Below are positions 50,026-60,325 of a stretch of 64,000 nt of DNA, piece by piece. The translations under genes were made by a program, and so were the position numbers. Origin of the DNA: DASWJZ01 sp963720705 (GTDB taxonomy: Bacteria > Pseudomonadota > Alphaproteobacteria > Rhizobiales > Afifellaceae); the NCBI GenBank assembly GCA_963720705.1, contig CAVRGJ010000005.1:675456-739455 (forward strand). Reading direction: 5' to 3'. The notes beneath the pieces were generated by a model. The model did no database searches and had not been told where the DNA came from. It worked only from the letters and a program-made list of their open reading frames with translations. Numbering within the stretch: the stretch's first letter is position 1; each line of letters starts with the position of its first letter.

Positions 50026-50667
50026 GATTGTTTTTCAAACAACCACCAAGTGAGGTTGTCGAGCCCCGTCACGCGTTTCCACGCAAAACCGTAGGCGGTA
50101 ATGCGCAAATCTTTGAAATTATCGAGCCAGAAACCGCCGAAGTCGCGTTTGAATAAGTGGTCGGTTTGGCCGCGGTAAGGAGATCACCTCCGCGTTGTCC
50201 GAGAAGTATTCGATGCACGCTATCCAATGTGCGGAGCAACGATGAATCTCCCGACATGACGCCAACAAGTTGCTGGGGTGGATATGTATGAGCACGCCCG
50301 ACGTGAAGGCGAGGTCGACGAGTTCGTCGGCAAAATCGATTGCTGCGGCCTGACCGCTCCGAAGGTCCGTCTCGTCCACCAGTCCGTCGCGCCGTAGCGC
50401 CTCCCGCGCTTTATCGTTGGGCTCCACTGCGTAAAAGCGCGCTGGCGTGAGGACACGCAGCGCTCGCAGGTTGATGCCTAGGTTAGCGCCGACCTCGAGA
50501 ATAGTCGCCGGTGGCCTTGAAATCGTGTGCTGGAGGATTTGAGCCCACAACGCGATTCGACCGCGGATACTTTCCGGGGAAGCGGCGTTGCGGTCGGTGT
50601 ATGCGTCGCCGAACTCGCCGCGCCATGTTTCAAGTTGCGGATTCGGTTGAGTGGCAGAATCAGACAT
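50022..50667 (-). CDS. Pseudaminic-acid-associated methylase, one frameshift
   Basis: A class I SAM methyltransferase of the type that accompanies Pse genes. QLETWRGEFGDAYTDRNAA is the N-terminal hallmark. TILEVGANLGINLRAL is the SAM motif, AVEPNDKAREAL the acidic loop, and LAFTSGVLIHIHPSNLL the core. One inserted base near 50185 shifts the frame; repaired, it continues YRGQTDHLFKRDFGGFWL and ends NLTWWLFEKQS at 50022. The start at 50667 is chosen; 50700 overlaps the previous gene. Confidence 0.85.
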
Positions 50668-50677
50668 GGGTAGCTCA

Positions 50678-51403
50678 TTATCTCGAAACAGGTGCGGCAC
50701 GCATCGCGTTTATGGCGACGATCTCTTGATGGTCATCCAACACCTCCAACACGTCGTCCAGCCGCGCCGCACTCCCTCGAGGCAGAGCAGCAAAGACGGC
50801 TCTGAAGAATTCTAAGTCCTCCGCATAATCGAGTGTCCATCGCATGGTTGCAAGATTAGTTCGGCCCGAGTGTAGGTTGGCGCGGCGGAGATTTCGCGCG
50901 CGGGACATCCACGGTGTGACATGTTCCCGGTCAAGCGGCCCCTGCGCCGTCGCTGCACATTCCTCCAGCACGCGAGCCGTGAAGACTTCGCAATCCAGCC
51001 CTTGTGGGAAACTGCGAGGGTGCACGTTGCTGGCGTAGTCGGCTCGCTTGGCGGCCCTCAACGTCAGGAGTTCACCGCAAATAATGGGATCGATGAGCGG
51101 GCAATCGCTCGTGATGCGCATGATGACGTCTGCACCAACGCTTCGCGCTGCCCCAAGGTAGCGGCCCAAGACGTCATGTTCGGGACCGCGGAAGGTCGAT
51201 GCGCTGCAGTCCCGGGCGATGGCTTCAAGTTCGCTGCTGGCAGTCTCTTTCGGCACGGCGCAGACGACCACGTCCGCACCTGGCACCCTGAGACAACGTT
51301 CGAGCACATGGGCGAGCACCGGCTTGCCGGCAAGATCCTGTACCACTTTTCGCGGAAAACGGCTCGATCCTACCCGTGCTTGAACGATGACGGCGGTCTT
51401 CAT
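50678..51403 (-). CDS. Cytidylyltransferase-like nucleotidyltransferase (SpsF type)
   Basis: A 241-residue GT-A nucleotidyltransferase. VIVQARVGSSRFPRKVV is the nucleotide-binding N-terminus and ITSDCPLIDPIICGEL the metal site. In this position it should activate the nonulosonic acid with CMP (PseF role), though SpsF relatives sometimes have other activities. LDYAEDLEFFRAVF is near the C-terminus. One bp separates its start from the hisF-like stop. Intact. Confidence 0.85.
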   Translation of the reverse strand: MKTAVIVQARVGSSRFPRKVVQDLAGKPVLAHVLERCLRVPGADVVVCAVPKETASSELEAIARDCSASTFRGPEHDVLGRYLGAARSVGADVIMRITSDCPLIDPIICGELLTLRAAKRADYASNVHPRSFPQGLDCEVFTARVLEECAATAQGPLDREHVTPWMSRARNLRRANLHSGRTNLATMRWTLDYAEDLEFFRAVFAALPRGSAARLDDVLEVLDDHQEIVAINAMRAAPVSR

Positions 51404-51404
51404 G

Positions 51405-52163
51405 TCAAAGCCTTACATGAAAACCGCGCTCTGCAAGGTAGCGCTTTGCCTCCCGCGGTGTCTGCTCGGTGAAATGAAACATGGACGCCGCTGCGAGAGC
51501 ACTCGCGCGTGTTTTCTGCAGAACCTCTGCCATATGGCTGTAATTGCCGCAACCGCCCGATGCGATAACTGGAATATGGACCGCGCCGGCTACATCCCGC
51601 ACCAGATCGATGTCATAGCCCGTCATTGTCCCGTCGCGTTCGACAGACGTCAGCAATATCTCGCCGGCACCGAGCCGCTCGACCTCCTTCGCCCACGCGA
51701 CGGCATCTAGACCGGTCGGCTGTTTGCCGCAACAAGCGACCACCTCGGCCCTGCCTTCGGAGCTGTGTCGAACATCGATCGACACCACGATACACTGTGA
51801 TCCGAATTCCCGGGCACCATCGCTGACAAGTGAGGGCGTCTCAATTGCGCCGGTATTGATTGCAACCTTGTCGGCGCCTACCGCCAGCAGGGAACGAATA
51901 TCCTCAATCGACCTAATGCCGCCGCCCACCGTCATCGGCATGAAACAGTGGTCCGCGAGTTCATCGATTTCGCTAAACTGCGGGGGTGTGCCGTTCGGCG
52001 TGGCGGCGATATCGAGGAAGATAAGCTCATCCACGTCGCGCATATTGTAGACACGAATTGTCTGTAAGGCCGTGCCGACCCTGCGCCACGAATCAAAAGC
52101 GACGCCTTTTACAAGGCCAACCTCTTTGAGCAACACGGTGGGGATGATGCGGGTCTTTAGCAT
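51405..52163 (-). CDS. HisF-like ammonia-channel subunit for sugar amidation (WbuZ type)
   Basis: A 252-residue TIM barrel related to HisF. The first catalytic Asp of HisF (position 11) is Leu here (IIPTVLLKEVGLVKG), the mark of WbuZ-type proteins that pass ammonia to a sugar amidotransferase instead of making imidazole glycerol phosphate. IFLDIAATPNG, TVGGGIRSIEDIRSLL and SGGCGNYSHM are conserved phosphate-loop segments. It is next to a HisH-like gene and an N-acetyl sugar amidotransferase. Intact. Confidence 0.88.
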   Translation of the reverse strand: MLKTRIIPTVLLKEVGLVKGVAFDSWRRVGTALQTIRVYNMRDVDELIFLDIAATPNGTPPQFSEIDELADHCFMPMTVGGGIRSIEDIRSLLAVGADKVAINTGAIETPSLVSDGAREFGSQCIVVSIDVRHSSEGRAEVVACCGKQPTGLDAVAWAKEVERLGAGEILLTSVERDGTMTGYDIDLVRDVAGAVHIPVIASGGCGNYSHMAEVLQKTRASALAAASMFHFTEQTPREAKRYLAERGFHVRL

Positions 52164-52191
52164 TCGACCGACTGCGGGGCCGACTGGCCTG

Positions 52192-52830
52192 CTATATGTC
52201 GAGAAAATTGCTTAATAGTCTGAAGCCGTTCGCCTGGCTTTTTTCGGGATGGAACTGGACACCGAAGATCGGCTTCTGGTGTACTTGGATGGCAGCTGCG
52301 AAGCCACCACAATAAGTGCTCTCCCCGATTTGCTCGCATCGCCGTGCCGGACGCAGGTGGTAGCTATGGACAAAATAGAAGTCGGCGTTGCTCGGCAAGC
52401 CAGCGAACAAAACAGCATTGTCCTCAGCGCAGACCTCATTCCACCCGACGTGGGGGATGCGTTCTTCGGCGCTCCTCGTCTCTAGTCGAACGACTTCACC
52501 CTCCACAAAGCCCAACCCTTGGACGTCAGCGTCCCCGGACCCCTCGCTTCCTCGCGAGGCCATCAGTTGCATACCAAGACAAGCGCCCAGAAATGGGGCG
52601 CCGCGCTCGATGCGTTCCGACACTGCTTCAAGCAATCCCCAGTCCAGTATGTTGCGCATAGCGGCAGCGAAACTTCCCACGCCCGGAAGGACTATGCGAT
52701 CGGCCACTGCGATGTCGTGTGGATTTCGTGTACGCTCGACATGAGCTGCGCCACACTCCTGCAAGGCGCGAACCATGGAATTGGTGTTGCAGAGACCGTA
52801 ATCGACAACGATCGTCTTACCTGATGCCAT
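52192..52830 (-). CDS. HisH-like glutaminase for sugar amidation (WbuY type)
   Basis: A 212-residue class I glutamine amidotransferase. The nucleophile Cys is in GACLGMQLMA, with the His-Glu pair in VQFHPEKSQ. VVDYGLCNTNSMVRAL and VLPGVGSFAAAMRN are HisH-like. It would release ammonia from glutamine for the WbuX/PseA-type enzyme. It is 13 bp downstream of the amidotransferase stop. Intact. Confidence 0.9.
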   Translation of the reverse strand: MASGKTIVVDYGLCNTNSMVRALQECGAAHVERTRNPHDIAVADRIVLPGVGSFAAAMRNILDWGLLEAVSERIERGAPFLGACLGMQLMASRGSEGSGDADVQGLGFVEGEVVRLETRSAEERIPHVGWNEVCAEDNAVLFAGLPSNADFYFVHSYHLRPARRCEQIGESTYCGGFAAAIQVHQKPIFGVQFHPEKSQANGFRLLSNFLDI

Positions 52831-52842
52831 GGCTTGCCTTTC

Positions 52843-53992
52843 TCACGCCAAATCGAACGCAGGCAACAGGTCGCCGTTGCCGTCGCGGATGGGTTGTCCG
52901 CGGTTGTCGGTCTTGAATAACCGCTTGTTGGTAAAGCGGTCACAGACTGCGAGGAACTCCTCAACCGTCATGCCGATCTCAGCTAATATCTCTTGTATCG
53001 GCCGTCCGAGATAGGTCCATGGAAACCGGCCATCATGGCGTTTGACCAGTTTTACAGCGTCTAAACGTGATAGGCGTCCTCGGCGGATGTGATTGTTCGC
53101 AATGTCTGTGGCGCGCCCAAAGCCGAACTTCAAATACTTAAAGTAGTCGTGGATGCCAGTCTGATAGTTGTCGAGATTCTCATAGTTTGCGAGCGATCCC
53201 TCGACGTAATGGGGAAACGTCTCAAAGCCATTTCCCTGCGCGATCACTGCGTTGGACCAACCATCCCACGGAAAGTAGTAGCCAAGAAAGATGCCCGTTA
53301 CGCCGACGCGCGCGAGTTCGTCGTCAGTCGGATAAGTGTACGGGATCAGGTGTCGGCGCTCAATTCCGTTGTGGTCGACAAGGTCGCTCACCCGGAGACC
53401 GAGTAGGCCCCCGAATTCCTCCAGCCAGCGACGTGTCAGGGTACGGTTGGTAACTGCGGCAGCCGGACCGCCGTATTCGTTCTGCGGGTTCTCTCCCCAA
53501 ATAATCAGCGGCACGCCTTGCTGTACTGCCGGCGCGAACAGGAATCGTGAAAATGCTGACATGCTCGGGCCAGGAGATATCCCCGATCTCTGTCAGCGCG
53601 AGGCGGTTGATTTGGCGCCTTACCTTGGGGTTGGCGCTCACCTCGAAGTAGTCGACGCCAAGGCTCTTCAAGTTCTCGATGTTGCGGCGGCCTACATCTG
53701 AAAGCGAGTCGGTGGTGGCCGTCACACAAAGTGGATTGAGGTCATTTTCGAGGACGCGGACGACTTGATACGTGCTGTCCTTGCCGCCGCTGACAGGGAC
53801 GATGCAGTCGTAGTTGGAGCCGACCTTGTTGCGATACTCGCTGATTACATTGAGAAATTCAGCGCGCCGCCGAGACCAATCGACTTCTTGACGTTTTTCA
53901 TACGCCAAACAGGCACTGCAGACCCCGTGCTCGTCAAACGCCAGATCTGGCTTTGAATCAGGGTAGAGGCAACGCGTACAGTATTTTAGCAT
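52843..53992 (-). CDS. N-acetyl sugar amidotransferase (WbpG/PseA/WbuX family), one frameshift
   Basis: Converts an N-acetyl to an N-acetimidoyl (amidino) group using ammonia from the HisH/HisF-like pair. Zinc-type cysteines are in YCTRCLYPDS and CSACLAYEK. The ATP pyrophosphatase P-loop is VPVSGGKDSTYQVV near residue 67. One inserted base near 53545 joins the first frame (DISWPEHVSIFTIPV) to QGVPLIIWGENPQNEYGGP and LGYYFPWDGWSNAV. Repaired length is about 382 residues, normal. Its ATG starts directly after the pseC stop (53993). Confidence 0.88.
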
Positions 53993-55218
53993 CTATGAAC
54001 CTCGACGTACCAGTGGGGCAAGAGTGGAGACCACACGATGGACGTCACCTTCAACCATATCCGGATAGAGGGGCAGGGACAGGCAGCGCGCGTAGTAGGC
54101 ATCGGCACCGGGCAATTCAAGCAGGCCGTATCGCTCGCGGTAATAGGGTTGCCGATGCACCGGTATGTAATGAACCTGCGTGCCGATACCTGACGCATGC
54201 AAGGTCTTCATCAGCTCGACCCGGGTGACGTCAAGCGCGGCAAAATCGATCAGCGACGACATAGAGGTGCCAACCGTGAGCGCGGTTACTGCGGCGCACG
54301 GGCTGGACGGACGGACCGAGCGGCTCCAGCAATCGGTCGTAGAGTGCCGCAATTTCGCGTCGCCGCTCCGAGAAACGGCCGAGCTTCCGCAGCTGGGACA
54401 GGCCGAGCGCGCACAAGATGTCGGGCAGGCGATAGTTGAGCCCGATCTCCGCCATCTCATAGTACCAGGGATTGGCGGACCCGTTCGTGAAGGCGGCGGC
54501 ATGATCGACGAACGTCGAAGCATCGCGGCTCATGCCGTGGGTTCTGAGCCGACCCACGCGCGCCGCCAACGCGGCGTCGGATGTCGTGACGACCCCGCCC
54601 TCGCCGGTGGCGATCGCCTTCACCGGATGCGTCGAGAAGCAGGCGGCGAGCGAATGCTCGCACGCACCGATTCGGTCGACGCCAAGCGCATGGCAGGCGT
54701 CTTCGACGAGCCGGACGCTGCTCGACTGAGCAACCTCGGCAAGCCCGGCCATGTCGCAGACCTGCCCGTTCAGATGAACAGGAAAGGCGGCGGCAACCGG
54801 CAGACCGGCTGTGCGCGCTCGCGCAAGTGCGGCGTCAAGGGTCTCTGGTGTCATCAGACCTGTGGTCGGATCGACGTCGGCGAAGACGACTTCGGCTCCG
54901 GTCATCCGCACGACGTTGGCGGTTGCGAGAAAGGTCGTCGTGGGCACCACGACGCCTTCGCCGGCCTTCAGGTCGAGCGCCATGGCGGCAAGATGCAGGG
55001 CGGCTGTTCCCGAGTTGCAGGCAACGGCGCATGTCGCGCCCGTCGCCTCGGCGAAGGCTGCCTCGAAGCGCTCTACCAATGGCCCCGTCGTCAGGAAATC
55101 CGAACTTGAGCGCTGCCGCGACGGCCGCAACGTCGTCCTCGTCGATCGACTGCCGGGAATAGGGCAGGAACGGCAGCGGCGCAGCGGTCTGCGGCGAAGT
55201 TTGCTCGCGCTGTTTCAC
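53993..55218 (-). pseudogene. pseC: UDP-4-amino-sugar aminotransferase (PseC type), two +1 frameshifts
   Basis: PLP aminotransferase for the 4-keto sugar made by PseB. The first frame from 55218 reads LPFLPYSRQSIDEDDVAAV. One inserted base near 55105 leads to SDFLTTGPLVERFEAAFAE and the core with GTAALHLAAMAL, DACHALG and FSTHPVKAIATGEGG (PLP Lys). A second near 54255 leads to LIDFAALDVTRVELMKTL, VHYIPVHRQPYYR and ADAYYARCLSLPLYPDM. Repaired it is about 406 residues. The family is DegT/DnrJ/EryC1. Confidence 0.85.
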
Positions 55219-55267
55219 GAACGGGCCCGTATTCGTTGCTGCTTGCTGGGGGGCACTGGCAGACCAC

Positions 55268-56321
55268 TCACACGGAAAACGACGGGTCGACGTGCTCGCG
55301 GATCAGTTGGCGCAGTTGCGGGACCGTCAGGAAGTCCGGGTTGCTGCCGCTGTTGTACGCAAATCCCGGCTCAACGGGCCGCGCACTGGCCGCCGAGCTA
55401 TAGCTCTCAATCGTATGTCGGCCCGCGGATTGCAAGAATGGCAAAATACCGCCCGTTGTCCAGGGTGTTGAAGCTGTCGCTTGCCGTGATCATCTCCTCA
55501 TGAATCTTCTCGCCCGGCCGTATGCCGACGATCTCGTGCTTACAGTCCGGCCCGATGGCCTCGGCGAGATCGATGATCCGGTAACTTGGAATCTTGGGCA
55601 CAAGAATCTCTCCGCCAAGAGCGTTCTCGATCGCCCAAAGAACCATGTCGACCCCTTCTTGCAGGCTGATGTTGAAGCGGGTCATATTTGGATCGGTTAT
55701 CGGAAGCATCCCGCTCTTTCTGCGCTCGAGGAAGAATGGGATCACCGAACCCCTGCTGCCCATGACGTTGCCGTAGCGAACGACGCTGAACCGGACGTCG
55801 CGGTGGCCGCGAATGTTGTTGGCCGCTGTAAACAGCTTGTCCGAGCAGAGCTTGGTGGCGCCGTAGAGGTTGATCGGAGCAGCGGCCTTGTCCGTCGAAA
55901 GAGCCACGACCCGCTTGACGCTCATATCGAGTGCGGCCTCGATCACGTTCTGCGCGCCGAGGATATTTGTCTTGATGTATTCGAACGGGTTGTACTCCGC
56001 AGCCGGCACCTGCTTCAGAGCGGCCGCGTGGACGATGATATCGATGTCCTCCGCGGCGCGGCGCAGCCGATCGTGATCGCGAACGTCGCCGATGAAATAT
56101 CGAATGCCCTGGATGCTGCTCGTTCGGAATGGACCTGCGCCATCTCGAACTGTTTCGTTTCATCGCGGCTAAATACCACCAGCCGCCGAATGCCTCGGAT
56201 AGCGCTCAAGGACAGTCTTCACGAAGGCCCGACCGAAGGAACCTGTCCCACCGGTCAAGAGGATGCCCTTGCCGTCGAGAAAGCCGGTGTGTCTGCGACT
56301 GGAAGCCGCCGTCTCGGTCAC
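55268..56321 (-). pseudogene. pseB: UDP-GlcNAc 4,6-dehydratase (PseB type), four +1 frameshifts
   Basis: First step of pseudaminic-acid synthesis. ILLTGGTGSFGRAFV near 56260 is the NADP motif. After three inserted bases (near 56190, 56120 and 56080) the frame moves through RRLVVFSRDETKQFEMAQ to FEYIKTNILGAQNVIEAA and INLYGATKLCSDKLFTA, with the catalytic Tyr-x-x-x-Lys. A fourth near 55415 gives the C-terminus (AYNSGSNPDFLTV, REHVDPSFSV) ending at 55268. The start is the GTG at 56321. Everything expected is present when insertions are removed. Confidence 0.85.
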
Positions 56322-56937
56322 TGCTATCGTCCTACGCGTCGACCTGAACAAAATGCACGCCACGGGGTTAGAGAGTCGCCTGGCCGGAGCATCGCTATCG
56401 CCCGTTCAAAAGCGGTGGCAGACCCGCAGTTTGCCGGCTGTGCCGCTCGCGGGCAGAACCTATACACGTCGCTGCGCGCCGGGCAACTCGCCCCACACCC
56501 GCCAACAGGCCGCCATTTCTCTCGAACTCCCGACGCGGGCCCTTCCGTTTCGTTCACGTCCTCGGCGCAACGACCTGTTACCGGCCGACCGCGCCGGAAT
56601 ATCGTGTGCCAGGCTGCCTGCGCTCCTGACCCTATCGCGACCGTAGGAACCGCGATAACAAGGCTTGTGGTCTGCAGCTCGGTCGGATAGCCGACGCGCA
56701 GTTGCGGCCACTGAATGCAGGCGTCCGCCCGGCATCGATGGCCGTGTGACATGGTGGACTGGTTCGATCGAGAAGGAGAGGCGCCGGTCGTTGGTGGTGA
56801 GCCTGCACTTGGTACTGGCGATGCGATGCTGACAAGAAACCCGCATCATCGGCGCATAGCACTGGCGAGTCGTGTAGGGGATCCGAAGCCCGAAGAATTG
56901 CGGCGGTACATGTTTTGTTGAACAGCAGTTCAGTCAG
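56322..56937. other. Gap of about 600 bp with no recognisable gene
   Basis: It lies between the start of the minus-strand Pse operon and the plus-strand capsule gene at 56938, so it is the likely site of divergent promoters. Open frames on both strands lack known motifs and have odd composition. Given the insertion errors around it, a small broken gene cannot be excluded. Confidence 0.45.
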
Positions 56938-58364
56938 ATGAGGCAGGTTTTCTTCTTCGAATCTCTTAACGTTTGTCCGCATCTCGAGACGGCATTCGAG
57001 TTGGTGCTGCGTCACCTAAATGATGGCGACGCGGTTACCTTCTATGCGCTTGGCCGTTCGGTTCCCTACTCAGACTTCTACGCTGACAAAGGTTATCCCG
57101 AATTTCTGGCAAAATGGCTGTTACCGGAGGCGCGGGCTGCTAGGCTCGTTAAGAACCCGAACTTTCAATTCATCTTAGTGCCGCCACTGCCGCTCCCGGG
57201 GATAGAGGGCCGGCCGGCAAACTCCCTCGCTGCGCTCATGAGGCACGAATACAAAGGTGCCGACATCGGGATGGGAGTCGCATCCTCTTTAGTCTCACGC
57301 AGCGGCAACAGCCGGTTTGATCCGAATGCAAATATGACGATCGTCGAGGCTGCTCTTCGAAGCGCGGCAGCGATCTACGATTTCGTGGCGGCCACGCTGA
57401 GAGATCGGCTGCCCGATCTGGTCTATCTCTTCAATGGTCGCTTCAGTAACAACAGGGCAGTGCTACGCGCTTGCCAGGATATCGGCGTGCCCTATCGGAT
57501 CCACGAAAGAGGGGCGAACAGAACACGCTATTCCACTTGGTCCCATATGCCGCACGACACTGCGAAAGTGCAAAACGAGATCCTTGAGAAGTGGCGGGCC
57601 GTAGATAACAAGGCCCAAGCGGAAGTCGTCGCCAGCAAATGGTTCGATGATCGGCGTACGGGTAAGGAAACCGATTGGACCTCATTTACGACCGCCCAAA
57701 CGCCGTTGCATCTACCCGCCTTCAGTGGCGAAAGAATCGTGACCTATTTCAGTTCGTCCGATGACGAATACGCTGCTGTCGGCGATCTCTACAAATGGGA
57801 GGGGTGGGAGGATCAACTTGCCGCAGTATTGGGACTTGTCGGCGCGGTCCAGAGAATTCCCGGCTTGCAGCTTTTGATCAGGCTGCACCCGCATCTTCTG
57901 AAGAAGCATCCCGACGAGCGGAAGCGCTGGCTTGATCTCAGGAGCAGATGTGGGGCTATCGAAGTTATCGCTCCCGACTCGCCAGTCGACACCTACGCCC
58001 TCTTGGAGGCTTCGGATGTCGTTGTAACAGGTGGTTCAACCGTGGGGATCGAGGCCGTGTATTGGGGGACGCCGTCGATCCTCTTGGGGCCGTCGATGTA
58101 TGACGCGTGGGGGGCCGTACATAAGGCGCGGAACCCGGAAGTGTTGTTCGAACTCCTGTCAAAGGACCGAGTTGTCCGTCGATCCCTGCCCGGGCGCTCC
58201 CCTATGGCTACTACTTCGCGACCTTCGGCGAGGAATTTCGACACTATGAGGCAAGCACGCTTTCGTCCGGCCGTTTCCTCGGACAAGATCTTCACAGGAA
58301 GCCGCCGCGGCTGGTCCGGACGTTCTTGAAAGCAAGGCGCTGGCTTGTGAAGCTTCTTGATTGA
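56938..58364 (+). CDS. Capsule polysaccharide synthesis-like glycosyltransferase, C-terminus frameshifted
   Basis: A GT-B-like protein of about 474 residues. FFFESLNVCPHLETAFELVL starts it; YRIHERGANRTRYSTW follows. LLIRLHPHLLKKHPDERKR and the donor loop VVVTGGSTVGIEAVYWGTPSILL are typical of capsule-synthesis and CDP-glycerol-type transferases. The main frame ends at 58329 after two inserted bases near 58170-58195; repaired it reads TELSVDPCPALPYGYYFATF and ends in a basic tail at 58364. Confidence 0.8.
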
Positions 58365-58379
58365 ACGCATTCAGGTTCA

Positions 58380-59489
58380 CTAGTTTGCCTGGTGCGCATC
58401 ACGCTCCAGATCGAGAGCACCAACGGGCCATTCGCAACGTCGTAGCCCGACTTAATATCCCCACAAGTGCTGCAGCGAGACGGCGGCGTCACCTCGGATC
58501 GGTGACCATGTGGCAGTTGCAGTCCGCATCCGCGCTGCGGACGAGGACTGTCGCGGGCTGATATTCCAGCCAATCCCGCAGGTCGGGCAGAAGATCCTCA
58601 AGCCACGCCAATTCGTAAGTCTGCGGCGGTATCTCGATCGGCGATGCCAAGCTTCGGCCAGAAGAGGCTATAACCTGAACGGAAGCCGACGCCGTCGTGG
58701 AATAATCCCGAGCGCCGCTGGCATTGATCACTAGCACGCCGTGCCGGAAATCGTCACGCGGATTGAAGCGCCCCATAACGTTGGTTCGGCCAGTGAGCAT
58801 CATCCTGTCGATGAGCCAGTGCTGGTAGCGCGGAATACTCAGCGCGACATTCCGCCACGAATTCTGGAACTCGGTCGCGTCATGGTCGCCGCTGCGCCGA
58901 TGCCGTGCCACGAGCAGACCGTCGAGGACGATGTCGGCGGGCCGCTTGCCTTCGCTCTCCCAATCAGGAACGATTAGGATTTGACGCGTTTGCGCCCGGA
59001 TATTGTCGCCGACCTTGCTGCGAGAATGCGATCGGCCATTGCATGCGTGCTGCCATCGTGTTCCAATTCGATCAGAGTCGAGCCGCTAGACCGGCCGCAT
59101 TGACCAGATGGCCCCGGAACTTGGTGAAGCGCGGCTGGGAGCACAGAAAGTTGAAGCCGAAATCGATAGGATCGGAGGGTGCCGTTACGGGAACAGGGAA
59201 CGGCCAGATTTCGATGCCGTTTGCTCCGAGCTCTTCTAGATAGGGGTCCCGCCTTGTTTCGGCTGGGGTAGGCCGTCGAAAGGACTGCTAACCAAATGGT
59301 TTGCGCAGATATTATCGGTCTCTTTGGTCTCGTGGAAAGCGTACCAAAAAGACCCGCCATATCCTGAATATTTGACCCGCATAAGGTTGTCGGTCAGCTC
59401 GCGGCCGGCGGACCGATTCATAGTCAGTTCCTCGACCCGGGACTTGGGGTTCCGTGCCCTGGTCTGCACCGTGCCGCGCCGCGGATCAT
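58380..59489 (-). pseudogene. Uncharacterised glycan-locus protein (gene C), several +1 frameshifts
   Basis: Reconstructed reading, in order: LMRVKYSGYGGSFWYAFHE, PYLEELGANGIEIWPFPVPV, FNFLCSQPRFTKFRGHLV, LIVPDWESEGKRPADIVL, SIPRYQHWLIDRMMLTGR, DLLPDLRDWLEYQPATVL, then AVSLQHLW and a stop near 58380. Three or more inserted bases break it. Candidate starts are ATG 59489 (overlapping the previous stop), GTG 59469 and ATG 59421. Repaired length would be about 350 residues. I do not recognise the family. It may be soluble; no membrane segment is seen. It lies directly after gene B in the same direction. Confidence 0.5.
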
Positions 59490-60325
59490 GCGCTGCCGAT
59501 CTTGTAGCGGACCGGCTCCGGTGTCTCGGGCAGGTCGCGCGTGTAGTTCGGCAGGGTGATCGTCACCCGATCGGTATGGCTAGGCGCAATGTCGACGATG
59601 AACTGGGGGCGATCTGGTGAAAGAGCCGTCGTCGTCCGAACCATGTAGGGACGCGAGCGACCGCTGGGTCAATACGTCGGCCCAAACCCGCCATCGGTGA
59701 TTGCGGCGTCCAATGAGCCGAGGATGATAGGTCTCAATATAGAGGCCGCTCGCGCCCGTTCGCTCGGGGAGCAGTTCGTTCAGGCGAAACAGGATCGTCT
59801 CGTTCGGCGCCAGGATGCGCTCGAAGCTCTCGGTCCGGGTTTCGTCGAAGATGTCGATCTTCGCGAGAACGTGCTCTTTCATCCCGGAGAACGCATCCCA
59901 GGGATGAAAGAGGAAGATATCCGCGTCCACGGCTTCGCTCGGGAAAGCGATGGTTCCGAAGCACCATTCAAATCCGTCTCCGGCCCAAGCGACCGGCAGG
60001 GTCAGCGGCGGCTCCATGCGTTGCGCCAGATACCTGAGGACTTGTGGATAGGCGCTGTTGAGCGTAGTGACCCGCCCACCAAAACGCCGTCGCAGGCGTG
60101 GGTGATCCACCGAGACCAGCGAGGCCGCACCGTGCCGCAAGGTCCTTGTAGCTGGAGGACACCCAGCGGATTTCACAGGCCCGGAAGCGGCTTTGCCGCG
60201 AGTGCCTCCTTCCCGCTCTCAAAGAATGCGCGGTCTCCGAAGACGAGGTAGGTCTTCCCGCTTTCCGGAGCGAGGCGGGCGACGGCATCGTCGAGTGATC
60301 GCCCGAAGACGGGGGTAAGCTTCAT
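59486..60325 (-). pseudogene. Uncharacterised glycan-locus protein (gene B), three +1 frameshifts
   Basis: The start at 60325 reads MKLTPVFGRSLDDAVARL, then YLVFGDRAFFESGKEALAA. After insertions near 60180, 60120 and 59620 the frame moves through CEIRWVSSSYKDLAARCGL, GRVTTLNSAYPQVLRYLAQR and FEWCFGTIAFPSEAVDADI, to APQFIVDIAPSHTDRVTITL, and ends PVRYKIGSA at 59486. Length about 280 when repaired. No family recognised. Its stop overlaps the start of gene C (ATGA), and it begins at the end of the FkbM gene, so the three form one cassette. Confidence 0.5.

Noticed and set aside
51405..52830. hisH and hisF as part of histidine synthesis
   Set aside because: HisF lacks catalytic Asp11 and the pair lies beside an N-acetyl sugar amidotransferase, so a sugar-amidation role fits better.
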